From: Nelumbo lutea
Taxonomy: Eukaryota; Streptophyta; Magnoliopsida; Proteales; Nelumbonaceae
Reading direction: 5' to 3'
Length of the DNA stretch: 64,000 bases
NCBI GenBank assembly: GCA_022828595.1
Contig: JAKGHH010000003.1
Coordinates: forward strand, 99,781,583 to 99,845,582
This document shows, one piece after another, positions 36,591 to 46,661 of the stretch. The notes beneath the pieces are model-generated. The model saw only the letters and a program-made list of their open reading frames with translations, ran no database searches and was not told the origin of the DNA. Made by a program: the position numbers and the translations under genes. Within the stretch, counting starts at the first letter, position 1. Each line of letters begins with the position of its first letter.

Positions 36591-37280
36591 TGATATTACC
36601 TAAAGGGATGTGGAGGGAGAAGAAGTGAAAATGAAGTGTTGAAGGTTGGAGAATCTAGGATCTGAATTCACTCAAAAGCAAAGGTACTTAGAGGCAAACG
36701 ACAAGAACGCTATTGTCAAGGCCCCTATTTAAAGGAGAATGAACGGCCCAAATATCTCGAGATCCAACGGCCAAGGAGCCACCGCCTCCACAACCCAACT
36801 GCAGCACGCTACATAACGCTCAGCCTCGGAAGGCGAAACGACGCGCTAGCGATGGCTCGGATCATCTCAAATCTAATGGACAAAAACACCTCTACACCTG
36901 CGATCTAGCCACGCCGCACCCTTGAGCACTTGTCCTCGGAAGGAAAAATGGCGATCAGGGTGAACCAGCGCGTCCACCCACTATGACCCATTGGTTTATG
37001 TGATCTAGTCACGCAAATGTGCACATGGGTTTGATCGGAAAGCCATTCTGTGCATGGGGTGTTCTCCTAACGCATAGACTCGTGCAGAATACAGCCCCCG
37101 ATCGCCTATCCAAGGTACCAGTGCCGCAAATCGCTCGCAGCTTCGGCCCAACTTATGAAGATGAACCATGCGGAGAAGTGAAAGAGAATGCCACTATAGG
37201 GTACACCTCGGCTGCCGAACCCACTAGCACTCACCATTACTATTCTAATCAGTCGAAGCCGAATTCTTCACCATGGCCTC

Positions 37281-37296
37281 AAGAGTGGGGGGCAAG
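37281..37296 (+). promoter_or_regulatory. Polypurine tract, copy A
   Basis: AAGAGTGGGGGGCAAG directly before TGATGTAGGG, the LTR start: the primer site for plus-strand synthesis. The LTR after it is cut off after 51 bases. Confidence 0.8.
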
Positions 37297-38305
37297 TGAT
37301 GTAGGGTGGCCCAACCCAACCCATTCTGGGCTGGGAGGCCCAACCCATCCAGAGAATTCTCAAATCCTAGGTGTAGGATATCGGTCTCGGCTACTGCCTG
37401 GGCAGCCCTCATCCCGAAAATAGGGTCTAGGGTCTCCTCCCCCTCGGCTTGGGAGGACCCCTCGGCCTCCCTCGGCGTCACAGGCGTGGCGCTCTCGTAG
37501 GGAGGGTCATCTCCTCGACGGCTGCCTTTGGCACCCTTGGTGGCTACCCTCTCCCGAAGCACCTTCCCTCCGACTCATTCGGAAGATCATAGCACTCAGG
37601 TCCATAATTTGAGAAATACATCGTTTGATATTACCTAAAGGGATGTGGAGGGAGAAGAAGTGAAAATGAAGTGTTGAAGGTTGGAGAATCTAGGATCTGA
37701 ATTCACTCAAAAGCAAAGGTACTTAGAGGCAAACGACAAGAACGCTATTGTCAAGGCCCCTATTTAAAGGAGAATGAACGGCCCAAATATCTCGAGATCC
37801 AACGGTTGAGGAGCCACTGCCTCCATAACTTAACTGTAGTGCGCCACGTAATGCTCAACCTCAGAAGGTGAAGCGACGACTTGGATCGTCTTAGACATAA
37901 CAGACACAAAACACCTCTACACCTGCGATCTAGCCACGCCGCACCCTTGAGCACTTGTCCTCGGAAGGAAAAATGGCGATCAGGGTGAACCAGCGCGTCC
38001 ACCCACTATGACCCATTGGTTTATGTGATCTAGTCACGCAAATGTGCACATGGGTTTGATCGGAAAGCCATTCTGTGCATGGGGTGTTCTCCTAACGCAT
38101 AGACTCGTGCAGAATACAGCCCCCGATCGCCTATCCAAGGTACCAGTGCCGCAAATCGCTCGCAGCTTCGGCCCAACTTATGAAGATGAACCATGCGGAG
38201 AAGTGAAAGAGAATGCCACTATAGGGTACACCTCGGCTGCCGAACCCACTAGCACTCACCATTACTATTCTAATCAGTCGAAGCCGAATTCTTCACCATG
38301 GCCTC

Positions 38306-38321
38306 AAGAGTGGGGGGCAAG
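38306..38321 (+). promoter_or_regulatory. Polypurine tract, copy B, next to the full right LTR
   Basis: The same AAGAGTGGGGGGCAAG directly before the right LTR at 38322. Confidence 0.82.
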
Positions 38322-38889
38322 TGATGTAGGGTGGCCCAACCCATGAACACCAGAACTAGGGACGTGACTAGCCACAGTAGGGGCTGCCCTGCACCCCTCA
38401 TACAGAGCCAATCACGGAGCACCCACACGTCCCTACAGAGCTCTCGTACGGCTCCCATCTCAAGTGTTCATCTCCACCAACCTCCAAGCGCCTCAAGTAT
38501 AAATAGGGGTACCCCCCTCCAGGTGAGGGATCGTGATCTTGAAATATGATCCTACCACAGAATTTGAGTGTCCTTACTTTGGGAACTTAGTATCTACGAG
38601 TAGCCTCCTCAGAGCCCTCGTATGTACTTAATTCCCCTCTTTGTACCCTCATACTGACTTGACCGTCGGAGTCTCCACCTCGGGTTCTCACTCGGGGCTT
38701 CTGACATCCTCTGTCTTGCAGCACCTCAGCTACCAGCACTCGGTTTCCCTAGAGCTCGGCATACAAATAGCCTCGGCCTCCGGTCTTTGGCCTCAACACT
38801 TCGTCCCCAAATCTTTGAAACCTTCAACCCACTTCCAGAGCCCTGGGGCGAAATTACATTGTTGTCCTCGGCCAACTCGAGCACCAACA
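38322..38889 (+). repeat. Right LTR of the 32776 element
   Basis: 568 bp from TGATGTAGGG to CACCAACA, followed by TGCTT. Contains CCTCAAGTATAAATAGGG. Compared with the left LTR it lacks a piece near its start between two GGCCCAACCCA repeats, a likely slippage deletion. Confidence 0.88.
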
Positions 38890-38894
38890 TGCTT

Positions 38895-40147
38895 AATTAT
38901 TTAATTAAAGATTAATATTATTTTTAATTAGTAATTGTGATGATTATTTTCTTATATTCTTAGTAGTAATCAGTATGCAATTATTGAGTATTGTTACAAT
39001 AGATTTTATAATTACAATAAATTTTGGTAATTTAAATAACTTTAATGCACAATCAGTTTTTGAACCGTAGGTTTCTTAATTAAAATTCAAATTTGTTTGT
39101 GACTGAAAGTAACCATTTGACAGTTTTTTAGGAGTGGATGAGCCCACCTTTGAAGAGTTTGGCTTCCATCAGCTGGGCAACACCCGTTTGAGCAGCCTTT
39201 AAAGCCTTGCATTGGGATTACCTCCCTACTCATGTGCTTTATTTTATGGGGAGATATTCCTGATGCATGGTTTCAAGAAGCTATTGGGGTGGTGTGAGCA
39301 TGGGCTTGGCCTCACCGAAGCCCGATCTCACTTCTGGAATGTTGTTTAATTAAGTTTTAGAATGCCATGTGTTTAATTGAATTTTATGGATAAACATGTA
39401 TTAAGCTAATAAATAACTGTCTATTGAGAATGTTTAGTAGTGAAATTATCCGCATTTTGAATCCTATTTCTTGAATTAATAAGATGCCACGTATCTGAAA
39501 GGGGAAGGACTCTAACCTAACAACTTTCCTTATATATATACCAAGTACGGGGCCACTACTCTGAATTATTTGCATTTTTTTTAATTTATATTAGAAATTT
39601 GGATTAGGTTTGTTAATTCATTTTAATAGATTTTTATTTGACTTAAAAAATTTACCATATTTTATATAGAAGAATGGGCCCATTACTCTTCAGCAGTTCA
39701 TGGGCCTCTTTAAAGGTCCATCTCTTCTTCACTCTGAGTTCTGGAGTTGCAACCTCTCCTGCTAACATCCAGATTATGTTCCTTGACCTCACTCTAAGTT
39801 TGAAGTCTTAAAAGGCATTGACAATGAAAAGTAGAAGATTATGCATGATGTCAAATGTTCTTTGAATGGATTATTCCTCTATGCTTAAAAGCTATTTATC
39901 ACTTCTAAGAAAAAATCTCACTCTATTTCCTCAACCTAGACCTTAACCCCTTGTGTGTCCACTACAACTCTCTTTAAAAGGAGTGGAAAGCAGGAAAGCG
40001 ACACAACTAACTGAGCCCCAGTTTTCTCAAATTTGATGTTTCCAGATTTAAGTTTTTTGGAATTTGGACAAAGGAGTAACTTACAAATTACAACTCAAAT
40101 GTGATAAATTCCAAAGTTAGTGTGCTGAACTTAAGGTCCTCTGTGTG
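38895..40147. other. Spacer between the two Tat elements, no gene seen
   Basis: AT-rich sequence with only short frames. Nothing recognisable in either strand. Confidence 0.5.
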
Positions 40148-40152
40148 GTATT

Positions 40153-40681
40153 TGACATCATGCAGACTTCACCTCGCCTTGCCACCCCGACACTTCATCT
40201 CCCAAACGCCAGGCTGACCGAACGTACCACATCTGACACCAAGGGTGTCCGTATCCAAGGGCGGCGCGTCTGACTGATTTGGGATCTGACGCTTGACAGC
40301 CGTACTTCAAACGGCCTCCTGCCACCGCCACCTGCCACCATCAGAGACGGCTCCGACAAAGGGAGCAGTGGCGGTTCTGCCCAGCCAGAGGGGATGACAT
40401 CTGAACTGGCAGGAGCTTAGAAATAATCATGCCCGATCTGATAGAGCATGGAAGTGAGTGCAGAAGGTGGTTATAAAAGGCTCCTGACCCCCAAGAACAA
40501 GGTATGCAAACTCTGCGCTATTTGGTTTCATCTCGCCTTTGAAGGATTCTAACTTGAGCTTCGGAGCCTCCATACTGGGTCTCCCCCGGAGCGTTCTCAC
40601 CCTCTTGGTTTCAGGTTCCCCACAGCTCCGTTCAGAGGCAAGGTCATTGACAACTAGGACCAGCCAGATTGCGCACCATCA
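40153..40681 (+). repeat. Left LTR of the 40153 element (shortened 5' part)
   Basis: Starts TGACATCATGCAG after GTATT, matches the right LTR from GACTTCACCTC on, and ends GCACCATCA. Contains a TATA-like GTTATAAAAGGCTCC at about 40471. It lacks about 190 bases present at the start of the right LTR if that starts at 49312. Confidence 0.82.
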
Positions 40682-40683
40682 AT

Positions 40684-40701
40684 TGGCGCCGTCTGTGGGA
40701 A
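40684..40701 (+). promoter_or_regulatory. Primer-binding site
   Basis: TGGCGCCGTCTGTGGGAA lies two bases after the left LTR. TGGCGCC starts are found in plant Gypsy elements primed by tRNAs ending GGCGCCA; the exact tRNA was not determined. Confidence 0.75.
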
Positions 40702-40873
40702 TTTCGCTTCTAAAAGCCTCCCTCTAAAACTCTCATAACCTCCTCTTCTACAAAAAACCCCACCACTCCTGGCTTCCTCCAGAAACGCCGGACGTTAAAC
40801 AGAGACAAACCCCCCCGGGTAACGACTCTAAGCCCCCGTAGTATGCATCGGACAGTTCACCATCCCCCTTCCT

Positions 40874-42751
40874 GTGGATGGGATCAGCTCAGATGCGCCT
40901 CAAACAGTGGCGCCCGTGAACCCTCCTACCATGAACATCCCTCCTTCATTCCCTATCGAAACAACTTTTGCTGAACCAACTGCTGTCCCCCTGGCGACCC
41001 GCCCAAACCAGTTGGACGACCTGATGCAATGCATGCGGGCGATGCAGACCCAAATGCAGCAATTCCAGCAACATCAACTCCAACAGCACCAAGTACTACA
41101 CCACCTCTCCCAACATCACTATCAACAGCAGTTCCCCCAACTACCCTTGAACCAGTCACTGCTTCCGCCTAGGCACCCAGCCCCGAAGCAGGTTAAGGCC
41201 TCCCCTCAGGGTGGACGCCCTCACCGGGGAGAAACCTCCCAACTCCAGAACTCCCCTACTAGTCAGGCCTCATCCCTAGGCCAAAAGGAAAGACAAATTA
41301 CCCCCGCCTCGCAGCTCGCAAGTGGGTCGGGAACCTCGCCCACAAAGTCAGCACCTCGGCGCTCCAAGCCTGAGTTCCCGCTCATGGAGAACCGGTTCAG
41401 CGCCCTAGCAGCAGACCAACATTCCGGGCACATTGAGCTCGGCAACACAGAGGCCAGCAGCGCAGTACCAGGCCCACTCAACGAAGGCGTCGACGAAGTC
41501 GCCGAACTGCCACCCATGTCCTGCCTGAGCTTAGAGGAAAGGAAGAGATGAGCTCGGACAAGGTAAAAGCTGCCTCAATTCTCTCAGTTCCTTCCCCCCT
41601 CGCATCAGAACTCCTAGCAGTCCCCATGCCCAGAGACTTCAAGCTCCCACCTTTGGACAAGTATGATGGGTCCTTTGACCCCAACAACCACGTCAATGCT
41701 TTCCAGTCCCAAATGCACCTCACTAGGGCCAGTGAATCATGCATGTGCGTGGCCTCACCACCACCATCAAGGGAGTGGCCCGCACCTGGTACCAGAACCT
41801 AGCCCTAGGGTCAATAAGAAGCTAGACCCAGTTCGTGCAGGTCTTCACAACACACTTCGTCACCAGCAAGCGGTACCCCAGAACGGAGGAAAGCATCTTT
41901 GGGGTGGTCCAGAGAGAAGGAGAATCCATCCGGGGCTATATCAAGCGGTTCAATGAAGCATGCTTACAGATACCGCGATTGGACCCCGCAGTACAAATCA
42001 CCGCGGCCAAGAGAGGAGTAACGCACAAAGAATTCAAATGGCACATGGTAGCCAGCCAGCCCGCGACCGTGGCCGAATTCCTCAAACTCGCGGACAAGTT
42101 CATGAGAACAGAGGAAGAAATCAACCAAAGGACCAAAGTCGGGGTCGAGAAAAGGAAAAGAGAAGGTGAGCCCACCAATCCAAGTGACAGGAGAAACCCA
42201 GCCCGAGAGGCGAAGCCGAGCCAGCCATCCCGAGCTCCCTCAGCAGTTCGGACGGATTACACGCCGTTAAACACGGGCGAACTGAGATCTTGATGACGAT
42301 CAAGGACGCCCCATACGTGAAGTGGCCACCTCGCCTGAAGGGGAATCCAAACGAGAGGAATAAAAATCTATATTGTAGTTTTCACAAAGATCACGGTCAT
42401 AGTACCGAACAATGTAATAATCTCCGGGACGAGATAGAGGGACTCATCCGTCGCGGATACTTGAGAAATTTTGTACAGTATGATAATAATAATAAGGAAA
42501 GTCGACAAGGGGAGCACGAAAAGGATATCCCCGAATCCAGCAGCAAACCAGCCGAAGCGCCGCTACAACAGCCCCTGAAAGAAAGGCCAGTCCGAGGGAC
42601 CATCCATGTGATAGTAGGAGGTTCGGTGGTGGCAGGATGTACTTCGGCAGCAGCCCGAACGTCAGTTCGTGAGGCAGCCCGAGAAGAACAGAACCCTCCA
42701 AAGAGGCCGAAGACAGAAGAACCGATCTTCTTCACGGAAGACGATGCGTGA
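40874..42751 (+). pseudogene. gag, with frameshifts and a stop
   Basis: Three frames are needed. 40874-41551 gives a Gln/His-rich N-terminal region (LQQHQVLHHLSQHHYQQQF). 41548-41740 continues as LPPLDKYDGSFDPNNHV, the start of the retrotransposon gag capsid. After a frameshift near 41740-41830, 41835-42293 carries FVTSKRYPRTEESIF and ESIRGYIKRFNEACLQI. From 42290 there is a zinc knuckle of the Tat type, YCSFHKDHGHSTEQC (CxxHx4Hx4C), and the part before protease. The stop at 42749-42751 (TGA) sits where related elements read EEDARGV, so it looks like CGA to TGA. Confidence 0.88.
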
Positions 42752-43325
42752 GGTGTCCATTACCCTCACGATGACACGCTCGTCATAAAGCTAAGGATCA
42801 GCGACTTCGAAGTCAAGCGCGTGCTTGTGGATTCGGGAAGCTCGGTAGACATCCTCTTCAAGTCAGCATTTGAGCAGCTACAGTTGCAGAGACACGAGCT
42901 GAAGCCCTCAAGTAACCCTCTAGTAGGCTTCAGCGGAGAGGAAGTCAGGCCCCTCGGGAAGATAACAATACCTGTGGAAGTCGGCACATGGCCCTGTGCG
43001 GTCAGACAACCACGATTTCCTGGTAGTCGCGACCTCCACCCCATACAATGCCATAATAGGACGGCCATTTACGCATATTCTGTGGGCAGTGGTCTCCACC
43101 TACTATCTGGCAATGAAGTTCCCTACCGACTTCGGTGTGGGGGTAGCGCGGGGCGACCAGCTTGAGTCCCGCAAGTGTTATGTTGCCGCCCTGAAGGAAA
43201 AGACCAAGGCGGTCGACGACCTCGAACTGGAGCGGCCTACGAAGCAGGGCGAGGAGCGAGCTTCGCCCACAGAGGAGACTGTCGCAATACCAACCTCGGC
43301 TACGGATCCGGCTCGAACAATATAG
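42752..43325 (+). pseudogene. Aspartic protease of pol, frameshifted
   Basis: GVHYPHDDTLVIKLRISDFE then VLVDSGSSVDILF, with the D-S-G catalytic triplet of retropepsins (about 42828-42836). The frame changes near 42990; HDFLVVATSTPYNAIIGRP continues in the 42996 frame, ending at a TAG near 43323. Confidence 0.85.
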
Positions 43326-43399
43326 ATCGGTGCTTCCGTCGAGGAACCTCTACAAACTGAATTGTCAGACCCGTTAGACAGAAGAAACGCAACTTAGCC

Positions 43400-44640
43400 C
43401 TAGAGCGCTGAAGGGCGGTCGACGAGGAGGTCGAAAAGCTCCTCGCAGCAGACTTCATAAGAGAAGTTCATTACCCGAGCTGGGTGGCCAACCCAGTGTT
43501 GGTGAAAAAGGCAAACGGCAGGTGGCGCATGTGCGTCGACTACACCAACCTGAACCGAGCTTTCCCAAAAGACTGCTTCCCCCTCCCCAGGATCGACCGC
43601 CTAGTGGACGCGACTCGGGACATGAGCTGCTAAGCTTCTTGGACACCTACTCGGGTTATAACCAAATCAAGATGGACCAGTCCGATGAGGAAAAAACCAG
43701 CTTCATAACCGAGTTCGGCCTATACTGTTACAAGGTCATGCCCTTCGGACTGAAGAATGTTGGGGCGACCTTCCAAAGACTTGTAAATAAACTGTTTCGG
43801 CCCTTAATTGGCACGAAAGCAGAGTGTTATGTAGACGACATGGTCGTCAAAACGCAATTCTCACGGGAGTTAATACAAGACCTGGATTCTATTTTCCAAA
43901 TTCTGCGTCGATTTAGCATGAAACTAAACCCCAACAAGTGTGTCTTTGGCATCACCTCAGGTAAGTTCCTAGGGTACATTGTCAACCGATGCGGTATTGA
44001 GGCCCTAGACAAAGTAAAGGCTATCCTAGATATGAGACCACCTCGAAAAGTAAAAGAAGTTCAGAGGCTAAACGGCCGCATAGCCGCCCTGAGCCGCTTC
44101 ATGTCCAAATCAGTAGACCATTGTCTACCTTTCTTTAAGGCAATCAATGGCAAAGGGTTCGAATGGACCCAAGACTGCCAGCTGGCGTTCGACAAGCTAA
44201 AAAATTACCTCGCTACTATACCAACCCTGGCCAGGCCAGAGGAGGGCGAAGTCTTAGAACTGTACCTCTCAGCAAGCGACGAGGTGGTCAGTTCGGTACT
44301 TATAAAAGAAGCAGGTCGGGTCCAACGACTTGTCTATTATGTTAGTAAAATCCTGCAAGGGGCAAAGGCGAGGTACCCGCAGATAGAAAAGCTAGCGTAT
44401 GCACTGGTAATTGCAGCACGAAAACTCCGCCCGTATTTCCAGGCCCACACCGTCGTGGTCTTGACCGACCAACCCCTAAGGCAAGTCCTACTTAAGCCCG
44501 AGGTTTTCGGTTGGCTAACGAAGTGGGCCATCGAGCTCAGCGAGTACGATCTCCAGTATAAGCCACGAACCGCTATTAAGGCCCAAGCCTTAGCAGATTT
44601 TTATCGCCGAGTGCACCTTCAGCCTCGAAGCCCCTGGGCT
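43400..44640 (+). pseudogene. Reverse transcriptase plus RNase H of pol
   Basis: The N-terminal part (about 43410-43610) reads FIREVHYPSWVANPVLVKKA and GRWRMCVDYTNLNRAFPKD, then a one-base frameshift near 43615 moves it to LLSFLDTYSGYNQIKMDQSD. The catalytic box is YVDD (about 43828-43839), with VMPFGLKNVGATFQRLVN before it and the thumb GKFLGYIVNRCGIEA after it. RNase H follows from about 44258 (LYLSASDEVVSSVLI, LVYYVSKILQGAKARY, VVVLTDQPLRQVL, KAQALADF). A likely one-base insertion at the T run near 44599 shifts the frame again. Confidence 0.92.
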
Positions 44641-45390
44641 GGTCAAGCCCGGGATCCCCAGTTCGGGTGAGCCCGGAGCTCCCAAGCCAATAGAGTCTGA
44701 ACCCTGTGAAGTAGCAGCCAGTGTGGCATCTCTCCTGGTTATGCCAAACGCGAACTGGGATGAGGAGCCCTGGATCCTTCACGTAGATGACTCCTCCAAC
44801 CAGCAGGCAGCGGGCTGGAATAGTCCTGCGCGGCCCAGGTGGCGCGAAACTGGAATACGCACTACGCTTTGAGTTCGCGACATCCAACAACGAGGCTGAG
44901 TATGAGGCACTAATAGCCGGGCTGAACCTAGCGCAAAAGGTAAGAGCAAAGCACATAGTCATCTGCAGTGATTCTCAGCTCGTGGTCAACCAGGTTACGG
45001 GCGAATACGAAGCACGAGAGCTCGCTATGATCGCATACTTGGCAAAAGTAAAGAAGGCTCTGCTCAACTTCCAGTCACACTTCATCAGACAAATCCCGAG
45101 GTCAGAGAACACTGAGGCCGACACCCTGTCTCGGTTAGCCAGCACGAGTCACAACACCATGAGAACCGTGTACATAGAAGACTTACCTCGGCCTAGCATT
45201 CTCGGTGGGGCAGAGGAGGTCGCTCCCGTCCTTGAAGCAGAGCCGAGCTGGATCGACCCACTCGCGAGCTTCTTGCTAGATGGAACTCTCCCTGCATATC
45301 GCAATGCAGCTAAGAGGGTGCAGCGCCAGGCAGCCAAATACGTCATAATTGACGAACGGTTGTACCGGCGATCTTACACGCTCCCCTACC
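44641..45390 (+). pseudogene. Second, archaeal-type RNase H of pol
   Basis: WILHVDDSSNQQAAG (about 44770-44815) is the first acidic motif; a frameshift follows, then GIVLRGPGGAKLEYAL, FATSNNEAEYEALIAGL (catalytic Glu), VICSDSQLVVNQVTGEY (catalytic Asp) and ENTEADTLSRLAS. This RNase H type in addition to the usual Gypsy RNase H is the hallmark of the Tat lineage. Open from 44787 onward. Confidence 0.9.
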
Positions 45391-46475
45391 TGCGTTGCTT
45401 GCGACCTGCCGAAGCCGAAATCGTACTACGCGACACCCATGAAGGTCTGTGCGGCGGACACCTGGGGGGCAGAGCCCTCGCCCAAAAGGCACTCTGACAA
45501 GGATACTACTGGCCAACGATGAAGGCAGAGGCGATCGAGCTCGTCAGGAAATGCAACAAGTGTCAGAAGCACGCCAATATACACCATCAGCTTGTTGCTG
45601 ACCTCAAGTACCTCACCAGTCCATGGCCCTTTGTGCAATGGGGCATTGACCTCCTGGGGCCTTTTCCACCAGCAACAGGAGGGAGAAAGTTCCTAGTGGT
45701 GGCAGTAGATTACTTCACAAAGTGGATAGATGCTGAACCTTTGACAACGGTCACAGACCGAAACATACAGAACTTCTTTTGGAGGAACATAGTATGTCGC
45801 TTCGGGTTACCTCGGGTATTGGTCTCCAACAATGGCAAGCAGTTCGAGGATATCAAGTTTCAGGAGTGGTGCCAAGGTATGGGAATCCGGCAGAACTTCA
45901 CATCGGTCGCACACCCACAAGCGAACGGTCAAACAGAAGTAATGAACAGAGCTATCCTCCGCGGATTGAAAGCACGACTGGACCGAGCTAAGGGGTTGTG
46001 GGCGGACGAGCTACCAAGTGTTCTATGGGCTCACCGAACCATGAAAAAAACCGCCATAGGAGAAACCCCCTTTAACCTCACATACGACACTAAAGCGGTA
46101 ATCCCAGCAGAAATCGAAATACCTACATTACGACTAGAAGCGTATCACGATCAGACAAATGGAGATGAATTACGCACCAACCTCGACCTATTGGATGAGG
46201 TAAGAGACCTCGCGCACATCCAGACAGCGGCCTACCAGCAAAAAGTAGCTCGGTACTACAACGGCAGAGTAAAGAAGCAGAGCTTCCGCATTGGCGACCT
46301 GGTTCTCCGTAAAATCATAGTACCCAAACCCGGTGTGGGCAAATTTGGACCAAATTGGGAAGGGCCCTACAAAGTAAAGGGAGTGCTCGGGGGGGCATAC
46401 GAGCTCGAAACCTTGGAGGGTAAGCGAGTGCCCCGAACATGGAACATCGTCAACTTAAGGCGGTACTACCTATAG
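45391..46475 (+). pseudogene. Integrase of pol, stop codon and lost catalytic Asp
   Basis: HHCC zinc-binding part: RDTHEGLCGGHLGG...CNKCQKHA. An in-frame TGA at 45495-45497 breaks it (GRALAQKAL, stop, QGYYWPTMK), probably from CGA. Core: QWGIDLLGPFPPATGG holds the first Asp; FGLPRVLVSNNGKQFED has Asn where the family has SDNG, so the second catalytic Asp is lost; AHPQANGQTEVMNRAI keeps the Glu. The tail GPNWEGPYKVKGVLGGAYEL ends with a stop at 46473-46475. Confidence 0.93.
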
Positions 46476-46661
46476 TCCACCAAGGCGAGTACCCCGAACA
46501 TGCCGAGTTAACGAAGGAAACAAGGCAAAGGTGAAGCAGAGACAATGAGCTAGCAGGGAAGACCGACGAATGGTCAGTTTGGAAAAAACGCTCAGTTCGG
46601 AGAAAGAACAACCAACACTTAACCAAAAGAAAAGCCATTTCATTTCAAATTATGGAGTGTA

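Larger units (their letters stand above)
36309..38337 (+). repeat. Tandem duplication within the 32776 element (period about 1.03 kb)
   Basis: Copy A starts at CCATCCAGAGAATTC (36310) and runs through the polypurine tract into the first 51 bases of an LTR (37297-37347); there the same CCATCCAGAGAATTC starts copy B, which runs into the full right LTR at 38322. The copies read as identical except for about 100-115 bases (36771-36885 against 37806-37910). Confidence 0.88.
32776..38889 (+). mobile_element. Decayed Tat-lineage Ty3/Gypsy retrotransposon, TSD TGCTT
   Basis: Flanked by TGCTT at 32771-32775 and 38890-38894. The left LTR starts TGATGTAGG at 32776 and the right LTR ends CACCAACA at 38889. 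In between, in order: a small remnant of the 3' end of pol (33294-33457), a spacer, an antisense ORF (about 36590-34395), a polypurine tract, and a duplicated block with its own partial LTR. The primer-binding site, gag, protease, reverse transcriptase and most of integrase are gone. The antisense ORF and similarity of the pol tail to the element at 40153-50059 place it in the Tat group. Confidence 0.88.

Noticed and set aside
40953..41517. Minus-strand frames over gag
   Set aside because: Shadows of the gag reading frame.
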